From an uncultured Collinsella sp. (GTDB taxonomy: Bacteria > Actinomycetota > Coriobacteriia > Coriobacteriales > Coriobacteriaceae), in contig URYT01000092.1 of assembly GCA_900552185.1 (NCBI GenBank), positions 1 to 7,502 on the forward strand: a stretch of 7,502 nt of DNA. Reading direction: 5' to 3'. The notes under the pieces were generated by a model. That model was not told the DNA's origin, did not search any database, and saw only the letters and a list, made by a program, of their open reading frames with translations. A program made the position numbers and the translations under genes. Of this stretch, positions 1 to 4,971 are shown piece by piece; positions within the stretch are counted from its first letter, which is position 1; every line of letters starts with the position of its first letter.

Positions 1-155
1 CCTGCCAGCATGGCCGCCAGAAAAATGGCCGCCAGAAGCACTGCTTCCTTCTTTTTCAATGAATCCCTATTCCTCGCTTTCTCTTCTGCCGCGGACCTGT
101 CTCCTGCCGCTGCCCTGTTTGTTTTAGAGCCAGCGGGATACCACGCCTGCAGCAT
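1..155 (-). CDS. Partial membrane-anchored protein of unknown function (N-terminus only)
   Basis: Only the first 51 codons lie in the window; the rest runs off the left edge. Reading from ATG at 155, the protein has about 36 polar, charged residues rich in Ala, Lys and Arg, then Lys-Lys-Lys-Glu followed by a hydrophobic stretch (AVLLAAIFLAAMLAG), a signal anchor or first membrane helix. ATG155 has a good ribosome site (GGAG, 8 nt upstream), but the promoter at 172-200 predicts a transcript start near 165, cutting into that site. An alternative in-frame TTG at 59, preceded by GAGGAATAGGGA, would give a protein starting just before the helix, as in small NusG-domain-II-like membrane proteins. 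A 15-bp tandem repeat (10-22 and 25-37) encodes LAAIF/LAAML in the helix. Three AGG codons in 51 are unlike the genes to the right. Family not determined. Confidence 0.5.
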   Translation of the reverse strand, partial: MLQAWYPAGSKTNRAAAGDRSAAEEKARNRDSLKKKEAVLLAAIFLAAMLA

Positions 156-171
156 CGCTACGTCTCCAAGC

Positions 172-200
172 ATTATACCGGTTTTTGCCTGGAATTACAA
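172..200 (-). promoter_or_regulatory. Sigma70-type promoter of the leftmost gene
   Basis: On the minus strand TTGTAA (200-195) is followed by a 17-nt spacer and a perfect TATAAT (177-172). Transcription should start near 165, only about 10 nt before ATG155. Confidence 0.65.
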
Positions 201-242
201 TTCCCTTGACGGCTTTTATCATCAATAAAAAAGTCTGCCTTC

Positions 243-282
243 AAAAACAGCAAAAGGACCGCAGGCATAAATCCTGCAGTCC
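243..282 (-). terminator. Rho-independent terminator of the metal-efflux operon
   Basis: Read on the minus strand, GGACTGCAGG (282-273) pairs with CCTGCGGTCC (265-256) with one mismatch and a 7-nt loop, followed by a T-rich tail (TTTTGCTGTTTTTG). It lies about 30 nt after the ATPase stop codon and is oriented to end that transcript. Confidence 0.8.
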
Positions 283-314
283 ATCTGCTGCCATTCCGGC
301 TCATAAAATTTCAG

Positions 315-2261
315 TTACTTGCTTTTCAGCGCCCGCATGGAATTTAAAATAGCGATAACGGAGACGCCTACGTCGGCAAACACCGCCCACCACAGGCCCA
401 CCAGGCCCGCGGCGGACAGAGCCAGCACCGCCAGCTTGACCCCGATGGCAAAGATGGTGTTTTCCTTCACGATGGTCATGGTCTTGCGGGCAATGGCCAC
501 CGCCCGGGAGAGTTTCTTCAGGTCGTCGTCCATGAGCACCACATCGGCGGCCTCGATGGCGGCGTCCGAACCCATGGCGCCCATGGCGATGCCGATGTCG
601 GCGCGGGTGAGCACGGGTGCGTCGTTGATGCCATCGCCCACGAAGGCGAGCTTGCCCTTGCCACTCTCGGTTGCAAGCAGCGCCTCGACGCGCTCGACCT
701 TATCGCCCGGCAGCAGCTGCGCGTGGAACTCGTCGAGACTGAGTTGCTTGGCCACAGACGCCGCAACCTCCTCGCGGTCGCCCGTGAGCATGACGGTGCG
801 CTTGACACCGGCGGCGTGCAGGTCGCGAATCGTTTGCTCAGCATCGGCCTTGACGGTGTCTGCAATCACGATGTGGCCGGCGTACACGCCGTCAACGAGC
901 ACATGCAGAATCGTTCCGACGACCTCGCAATCGGGCGCTTCGACTCCGGCCGCGGCGAGCATCTTTGCGTTGCCAACGACGACGTGCTTGCCGTCGATGG
1001 TTGCCGTCACGCCATGGCCCGCGTCGTTGGTGGAGTCGCTTACGCGCTTGGGGTCGACCTCGCCCTGGTAGGCGACACGTACGGACTGCGCGATGGGGTG
1101 ATCGGAGAACGACTCAGCAAGGGCTGCGACTTCGAGCAACGACTGCTCGGTATAGCCGGCCTCGGGGTGTACCGCGACCACCGAGAACGTGCCGTTGGTG
1201 AGGGTGCCCGTCTTGTCAAAGACGACGGTGTCCACGTCGGCGAGCGTCTCGAGGTAGTTAGAACCCTTGATGAGAACGCCCAGCTTGGACGCGCCGCCGA
1301 TGCCGCCAAAGAAACTGAGCGGCACGCTGATCACCAACGCGCACGGGCAGCTGACGACCAAGAAGGTCAGGCCGCGCAGGATCCAGTCGGACCAGGCGCC
1401 GGTGACCAAGCCGCCGCCGAGCGCGAGTACCGCGGCAGCGCCGGTGACGGCGGGCGTGTAGATGCGGGCAAAGCGCGTGATGAAGTTCTCAGTGCGCGCC
1501 TTCTTTTCGCTGGCGTTTTCTACGAGCTCCAGGACGCGCGCGACGGTGGACTCGCCAAAGGGCTTGGTGGTGCGCACGTGGATGAGCCCCGTCATGTTGA
1601 TGCAGCCGCTGATGATATCGTCTCCGGTTTTGGCCGGGCGGGGGACCGACTCACCGGTAAGGGCGGCGGTGTCGAGCTGGGTTTCGCCTTCGACGATGAC
1701 GCCGTCGATGGGCACGCGCTCGCCGGGCTTGACCACAATCACGGTGCCGACGGCGATGTCATCGGGGAAGACCTGTTCGAGCGTGCCGTCGGGTTGCTCG
1801 ACGTTGGCGTAGTCGGGTGCGATGTCCATCATGGCGCTGATCGATTTACGGCTTTTACCCACGGCGTATGCCTGGAACAGCTCGCCGACCTGGTAGAACA
1901 GCATGACGGCGGCGCCTTCGGCCATGTGCGGGTCGGTATCGGGGAAGAGCACCATGGCAAACGCGCCGATGGTCGCGACTGCCATAAGGAAACTCTCGTC
2001 GAAGGCCTTGCCGCGGCGGATGTTATTGAATGCCTTTTGCAGCACGTCGTAGCCGGCAATCAAAAACGGTATGAGGAACAGCATAAAGCTGGCGTAGATG
2101 TCGCCCGGGGTACCGAATGCGGCGGTGAAGGTGCCGAACTCATCGAGGGCGTACACCACGGCAAAAATGCCCAGCGCTACCAGGATGCGGTTGCGCTTAT
2201 GCTCGAGTGACTCTTTCTTCTTGCGCTTCTTCTTTTTCTTCTTGGGGTCGGCGGTGGCCAT
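315..2261 (-). CDS. cadA: P1B-2-type Zn2+/Cd2+/Pb2+-exporting P-type ATPase
   Basis: Predicted inner-membrane pump that uses ATP to export divalent soft metals. With the start at 2261 it has 648 residues. Visible in order: a Lys/Arg-rich N-terminus (K7-K16, 9 Lys and 1 Arg), membrane helices near 26-43, 55-74, 91-106 and 117-133, actuator TGES (202-205), helices near 268-286 and 294-320 with the metal motif CPC (305-307), phosphorylation site DKTGT (Asp349), HP (388-389), TGD (493-495), GDGINDAP (542-549), and two last helices carrying Lys609 and Asp630. In the ZntA/CadA class the equivalent Lys and Asp contribute to the transport site, which separates it from Cu pumps. It has no N-terminal HMA domain; the small chaperone gene upstream supplies one separately. 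ATG2261 is chosen because GGGAGG precedes it by about 9 nt; a 23-residue extension to 2330 would read through the operator. It is the last gene of the operon. Codon choice changes over the final ~70 codons. The symbol is by class; zntA would be equally fair. Confidence 0.95.
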   Translation of the reverse strand: MATADPKKKKKKRKKKESLEHKRNRILVALGIFAVVYALDEFGTFTAAFGTPGDIYASFMLFLIPFLIAGYDVLQKAFNNIRRGKAFDESFLMAVATIGAFAMVLFPDTDPHMAEGAAVMLFYQVGELFQAYAVGKSRKSISAMMDIAPDYANVEQPDGTLEQVFPDDIAVGTVIVVKPGERVPIDGVIVEGETQLDTAALTGESVPRPAKTGDDIISGCINMTGLIHVRTTKPFGESTVARVLELVENASEKKARTENFITRFARIYTPAVTGAAAVLALGGGLVTGAWSDWILRGLTFLVVSCPCALVISVPLSFFGGIGGASKLGVLIKGSNYLETLADVDTVVFDKTGTLTNGTFSVVAVHPEAGYTEQSLLEVAALAESFSDHPIAQSVRVAYQGEVDPKRVSDSTNDAGHGVTATIDGKHVVVGNAKMLAAAGVEAPDCEVVGTILHVLVDGVYAGHIVIADTVKADAEQTIRDLHAAGVKRTVMLTGDREEVAASVAKQLSLDEFHAQLLPGDKVERVEALLATESGKGKLAFVGDGINDAPVLTRADIGIAMGAMGSDAAIEAADVVLMDDDLKKLSRAVAIARKTMTIVKENTIFAIGVKLAVLALSAAGLVGLWWAVFADVGVSVIAILNSMRALKSK

Positions 2262-2283
2262 GACTCGTATCCTCCCATTTGAA

Positions 2284-2307
2284 TGTATGAACACTCGCTC
2301 ATATAAT
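2284..2307. promoter_or_regulatory. Third operator copy (op3) in front of the ATPase gene
   Basis: Core TATGAACACTCGCTCATA, an imperfect inverted repeat with TATGA/TCATA arms. The 24-bp segment matches op1 (3023-3046) at 20 of 24 positions in the same orientation. It also stands in the same place relative to a gene: just upstream of the ribosome site and start codon. I found no convincing -35/-10 pair around it, so it may repress a weak internal promoter or act as a roadblock to transcription from the repressor promoter. Confidence 0.7.
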
Positions 2308-2317
2308 TTCGCGAGCA

Positions 2318-2340
2318 AAGGCCGCGGCAATCGCGGCCTT
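2318..2340 (-). terminator. GC-rich intercistronic hairpin (possible attenuator or weak terminator)
   Basis: A perfect 9-bp stem (AAGGCCGCG / CGCGGCCTT) with a 5-nt loop lies 21 nt after the metallochaperone stop codon. The tail is only CTTTGCTC, so it is a poor intrinsic terminator. It could reduce read-through into the ATPase gene or protect the upstream message from 3' decay. Confidence 0.45.
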
Positions 2341-2361
2341 GCAGGTTGGCGTAAACCTGGG

Positions 2362-2580
2362 CTAGAGAATGATCTCGCAGTCCGGCTCGGCGTCGGCCGT
2401 AAACTCTACAACGCGGTTGAGCACCTCGTCGAACTCAGCATCATCAGCCTCGAGCGTCAGCTTCTGGGTCATAAAGTTGACGGACACGGATTTGACGCCC
2501 TCGAGCTTGGCCAGCTCGTCCTGAAGCTCGCGCGCGCAGTTGGCGCAGTCGATCTCGTCGAGTTTAAACTGCTTTTTCAT
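2362..2580 (-). CDS. Small HMA-domain metallochaperone (72 residues)
   Basis: A single ferredoxin-like heavy-metal-associated domain, the usual size for CopZ/MerP-type cytosolic metal carriers. The binding motif is D11-C12-A-N-C15 at the usual place after the first strand, in place of the more common GMTCxxC. The family phrase NFMTQKLTLEAD follows in the middle. A third cysteine, C68, sits in the C-terminal PDCEIIL and might add a ligand. Start ATG2580 has AAAGGAA six nt upstream. It lies 63 nt after the repressor gene and 100 nt before an ATPase that lacks its own HMA domain. I infer that it delivers Zn/Cd to the pump or acts as its detached regulatory domain. Copper is less likely, given the P1B-2 pump and SmtB-type regulator. 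Confidence 0.9.
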   Translation of the reverse strand: MKKQFKLDEIDCANCARELQDELAKLEGVKSVSVNFMTQKLTLEADDAEFDEVLNRVVEFTADAEPDCEIIL

Positions 2581-2643
2581 GGTGGGTTCCTTTCTCTGTA
2601 TTTGCGGCTTGGGTGCAGGCCGCGCTGGTACCGTGGTTGGTCG

Positions 2644-3009
2644 CTATTCGCAGATGTGGCTCATGCCTTGGTTGAGCATGGTGTAGACGTGGTCGTCGGC
2701 GAGCGAGTAGAGGATATTGCGCCCGTCGCGCCGGAATTTAACCAGGTGCGACTGCTTGAGTGTGCGCAGCTGGTGCGACACCGCGGACTGCGAGGTTTCG
2801 GTCGCTTCGGCGATGTCTGCCACGCAGAGCTCGCGGCCCATGAGGGCATAGAGGATCTTGATGCGCGTGGTGTCGCTGAAGACCTTGAACAGGTCGGCGA
2901 GGTCGTAGAGAAGCTCCTCGTCGGGAAGGTCCTCGGGCGAGCAGGTGGTCGGGATCGCGGGTTCGGTGGCCTCGATGTCGAGTTTCGTTTCATCAACGCG
3001 GATGCTCAT
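2644..3009 (-). CDS. ArsR/SmtB-family metal-sensing repressor
   Basis: A 121-residue winged-helix repressor, typical length for the family. The metal-box helix reads ELCVADIAEAT (60-70), followed by the recognition helix SQSAVSHQLRTLK (73-85) and the wing RRDGRNILYSL (93-103). The C-terminal helix carries D105-x-H107-x10-H118-x2-E121. That spacing matches the alpha5 Zn site of SmtB (D104, H106, H117, E120), with the last ligand being the final residue of the protein. Cys23 and Cys62 could form a partial alpha3N (Cd/Pb) site, but a full CadC-type four-Cys set is absent. ATG3009 has AAAGGA seven nt upstream. It is the first gene of the operon and presumably represses its own promoter through op1 and op2, releasing DNA when Zn(II) or a similar ion binds. 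Confidence 0.93.
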   Translation of the reverse strand: MSIRVDETKLDIEATEPAIPTTCSPEDLPDEELLYDLADLFKVFSDTTRIKILYALMGRELCVADIAEATETSQSAVSHQLRTLKQSHLVKFRRDGRNILYSLADDHVYTMLNQGMSHICE

Positions 3010-3022
3010 TGCAATATCCTTT

Positions 3023-3046
3023 CATATGAACATGCGCTCATATAAT
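3023..3046. promoter_or_regulatory. Operator op1 in the leader of the metal operon
   Basis: Core ATATGAACATGCGCTCATAT, with ATATGA/TCATAT arms like known SmtB/ArsR-family sites. It lies between the predicted transcript start (about 3049) and the repressor ribosome site, so a bound repressor would block elongation or early initiation. Confidence 0.75.
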
Positions 3047-3055
3047 TTACTTTCG

Positions 3056-3079
3056 ATTATATGAGTGCATGTTCATATG
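3056..3079. promoter_or_regulatory. Operator op2 overlapping the metal operon promoter
   Basis: Inverted copy of op1, identical at 23 of 24 positions, separated from it by 9 bp. It spans the -10 box and nearly all of the spacer of the operon promoter, so occupancy would exclude RNA polymerase. Confidence 0.75.
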
Positions 3080-3083
3080 TCAA
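3056..3083 (-). promoter_or_regulatory. Consensus sigma70 promoter of the metal-resistance operon
   Basis: On the minus strand a perfect TTGACA (3083-3078), a 16-nt spacer and a perfect TATAAT (3061-3056). The predicted start is near 3049, giving a leader of about 40 nt. A promoter this strong fits an operon held off by a repressor. Confidence 0.85.
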
Positions 3084-3166
3084 TGACGTTCAGGTAATTC
3101 GTTGTACAAAATGATGGGGAATAGTGGACGAGATCCCGGACTGAGCGTTTTTTGATAGTCGATGCC

Positions 3167-3210
3167 AAGGTGGGTACCCTCGTGCCGTGCAAAAAATGGA
3201 GTATTCTGCA
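3167..3210 (+). repeat. Left arm of a 44-bp inverted repeat
   Basis: Starts with AAGGTGGGTACCCT, then seven variable bases, TGCAAAA, four variable bases and GAGTATTC, ending in TGCA. The reverse complement of 3376-3419 matches at 35 of 44 positions with no gaps, and the first 14 bp are identical. Confidence 0.8.
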
Positions 3211-3375
3211 ACTATAGGGGGTCTGTTTATCTATTTCGGGCCAAATAAAGCCGCTCAAGAGTTATCCAAGGGCGGTAAACAGATAAGATCTTCCTCAAGT
3301 GTTGCCTAACGTTCCCGTTCGATAGCGTCTTTGTTTCTCATTTGGATTAACTTGTGGGTGCTGGAGGGCCGACCC

Positions 3376-3419
3376 TGCTGAATACTCGCAATTTTGCACA
3401 TCGCTAGGGTACCCACCTT
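3376..3419 (-). repeat. Right arm of a 44-bp inverted repeat
   Basis: Reverse complement of the arm at 3167-3210. The differences fall in blocks (the seven bases after the 14-bp core and a four-base block inside), while core words are kept. This looks like conserved motifs rather than a simple hairpin. It ends 11 bp after the stop codon of the 396-residue gene. Confidence 0.8.
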
Positions 3420-3429
3420 GTTAGCCGGT

Positions 3430-4620
3430 CTAGCTTCCGGCCCCGAAGATCCTGCCCTCGGGCGCGAGGCTGCTTGTTTGGGCAAATGATGGGCTGTCGG
3501 ATTCGACTGTCTGCATGTCATCGATTGCTGTAACTTCATTAATTGTCGGGTCATCCAGCGTGATGCCTTCGAGTGTTGCTTTTTCGAGGTCGATTCGTTG
3601 GCGCTCTTCGGAATCCTGGCGAAGCTGCTTCTGAATTCGCCTTTTCTCTTCTATAAACCTTCTGAGCACAAACTGTCTCAGGTCCTCTTGCATGATTTGA
3701 AAGTCTTTTGGTAGACGCGAGGGGCGTACGCCCTCTTTCCGCTGGATTGCTTCCATGACCCTAACGAAAGAGCTGGCATGCATAAAGGAATAACGGCTGA
3801 CGGTGATGATTCCGTATCCCATGGACGCAAGCGCATTCTTGCGTTCCTCATCGATGGCGCGGTCTTCTTCCGCGTCATGATAAAAACCGTTGTATTCAAT
3901 GTCTGTGCGAGATTTCTTTAGATACGCATCCATAAAGAACTTTTTGCGTCTCGTGAGATTCTTTGCGGCGGCGGTGACCTGCACCTCGTAATCGGTCTCA
4001 ATTCCCTTAATACCAAGCCCTCCTTCGCTTTTGGGCAGCGTTAGCATCATGACAAATGCCGTTTCCATGGGAGACCGGCATCCGTCGCGTACACATTGGA
4101 TCGCCTTTCGGGCAAGGGCCAAACCGTCGCATCTGGTAATGGAATTAAAGAACTGCTTTAACCTCTCGGTCGAGGTGAGCGCGAAACGCTCGTTATAAGA
4201 GGTGGAAGAGCCGGTTCCAAGGGAGTAAGCGCTGCACAATTCAAAGTAGTACTCCACCAGTTCGCGAAAAGGGAGATAGGTGGCGGCTTGAAGTGCGCAA
4301 AGCTCAACGCCAACAATGAAGATGCCATCTTTGAGCTCTATAAAGCGTGAGTTCGAGAATCGTTTTGACGAAACGTGGCATTGACAGTTCATTGCATAGC
4401 GCGCATTCCTGCGATCAAACACCATCACCTCGAGGGAATCATTTGCGCCGAGGGAAACATCATGTTTGGTGAGCCATTCTGCGGCTGCGTCAAGGAGCGT
4501 TCCGGTGGGACATGATCCGTAAATCGCGGCAGGGTTACAGGACTCGATGCCTTTCGCAGACACCGAATGCACGGCCTGGTAGACCGCTTTTGCAGTGGTA
4601 TGTGACAATACGATACTCAT
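3430..4620 (-). CDS. Hypothetical protein with Vsr/DUF559-like PD-(D/E)XK nuclease signature
   Basis: 396 residues, not assignable to a named family by eye. The N-terminal ~180 residues are unrecognised and Cys-rich for this window. A helix with S183-P-M-E186 is followed by FFMD231 and then D240-I-E242-Y-N-G-F-Y-H248, a basic/acidic helix, and MGYGIITVS (267-275). The order resembles the Vsr/DUF559 endonuclease fold, where a helix Glu, a strand Asp and an E-x-D-G-x-x-H strand build the site. Here N244 replaces the usual Asp. The C-terminus (310-350) is a charged probable coiled coil, then an acidic tail. No Shine-Dalgarno site precedes ATG4620 (GATATATACC instead), and the frame has no other ATG, GTG or TTG codon before the upstream stop. 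The gene is AT-richer than its neighbours and stands alone, suggesting horizontal acquisition. A defence, restriction or abortive-infection role is possible but not shown. Confidence 0.75.
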   Translation of the reverse strand: MSIVLSHTTAKAVYQAVHSVSAKGIESCNPAAIYGSCPTGTLLDAAAEWLTKHDVSLGANDSLEVMVFDRRNARYAMNCQCHVSSKRFSNSRFIELKDGIFIVGVELCALQAATYLPFRELVEYYFELCSAYSLGTGSSTSYNERFALTSTERLKQFFNSITRCDGLALARKAIQCVRDGCRSPMETAFVMMLTLPKSEGGLGIKGIETDYEVQVTAAAKNLTRRKKFFMDAYLKKSRTDIEYNGFYHDAEEDRAIDEERKNALASMGYGIITVSRYSFMHASSFVRVMEAIQRKEGVRPSRLPKDFQIMQEDLRQFVLRRFIEEKRRIQKQLRQDSEERQRIDLEKATLEGITLDDPTINEVTAIDDMQTVESDSPSFAQTSSLAPEGRIFGAGS

Positions 4621-4971
4621 GGTATATATCGTGTCAGCTAATGCCGAGTTGATGGCGCTGAGTGAAAAAGTCGTTTTAGAGGTCTAACCAAATGCTGTCC
4701 AAAAGCTTGACGCAATTATGAGTTGGTATGCCCTAAATAAAAGTTTTCGCAGCTTAGCTATAGCATATAACTACTCAATTGCTGCACATTTGATTGTGAT
4801 GCATCACCATTCGACAACGAATTACGTGTCGGGAATTGGCCAAAATCGTTCAAAATGAGGGTTCAGAATTTGTGATGGCAGATCTATCTGTGGAATGTAG
4901 GGCGGCCCCGCTGCGGGGTTTTCCGCTGCGAGGCCGCTCGTGATCTACGCCGGAGTTTGTCGTAGACGTTT
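4621..4971. other. Non-coding region of about 350 bp, AT-rich
   Basis: No supported open reading frame on either strand. It holds a perfect 12-bp palindrome GTGATGCATCAC (4796-4807), a small inverted repeat around 4812-4831, CAGAT/ATCTG at 4879-4890, a plus-strand terminator-like hairpin (4904-4922) and TCTACG/CGTAGA (4944-4949, 4961-4966). TATAAC at 4766-4771 on the plus strand could be a -10 box, with a weak TTTTCG 16 nt upstream. The promoter of the 396-residue gene should also lie here, but I cannot place it. Confidence 0.5.
4904..4922 (+). terminator. Terminator-like hairpin on the plus strand with no plus-strand gene
   Basis: CCCCG (4906-4910), loop CTG, CGGGG (4914-4918), then TTTT, with two extra G-U pairs possible below the stem. 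The U-tract exists only on the plus strand. An alternative 10-position stem (4902-4911 with 4928-4937, one mismatch) competes with it. On the minus strand that outer stem could mark the 3' end of the exonuclease message, though without a U-tract. Confidence 0.55.

Larger units (their letters stand above)
3084..3429. other. Intergenic region without a supported gene
   Basis: About 345 bp, AT-richer than the metal operon. It holds the 44-bp inverted-repeat pair, and between those arms a shorter inverted repeat (CTGTTTA at 3223-3229, TAAACAG at 3276-3282). A 61-codon minus-strand frame (3258-3073) and an 82-codon one (3554-3306) have no ribosome site or recognisable domain. The longer one overlaps the 396-residue gene. 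Confidence 0.6.

Noticed and set aside
10..228. 72-codon plus-strand frame at the left edge
   Set aside because: The minus strand has a promoter, ribosome site and membrane helix here; the plus frame has none of these.
723..2210. 495-codon open frame on the plus strand, antisense to the ATPase
   Set aside because: It mirrors the ATPase gene in a GC-rich region and has no recognisable domain; the minus-strand frame has all P-type ATPase motifs.
2262..2330. 23-residue N-terminal extension of the ATPase
   Set aside because: It would translate the operator and part of the hairpin loop, and lacks a ribosome site; ATG2261 has GGGAGG.
2362..3009. Mercury or copper resistance operon (MerR/MerP or CsoR/CopZ)
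   Set aside because: The regulator is ArsR/SmtB type, not MerR or CsoR, and the pump has P1B-2 residues (CPC with Lys609 and Asp630).
3020..3046. Divergent plus-strand promoter (CTTTCA-16-TATAAT) within op1
   Set aside because: The TATAAT follows from the operator symmetry, the -35 is weak, and there is no plus-strand gene downstream.
3073..3258. 61-codon minus-strand frame upstream of the repressor
   Set aside because: It overlaps the operon promoter and the left repeat arm, with no ribosome site or domain.
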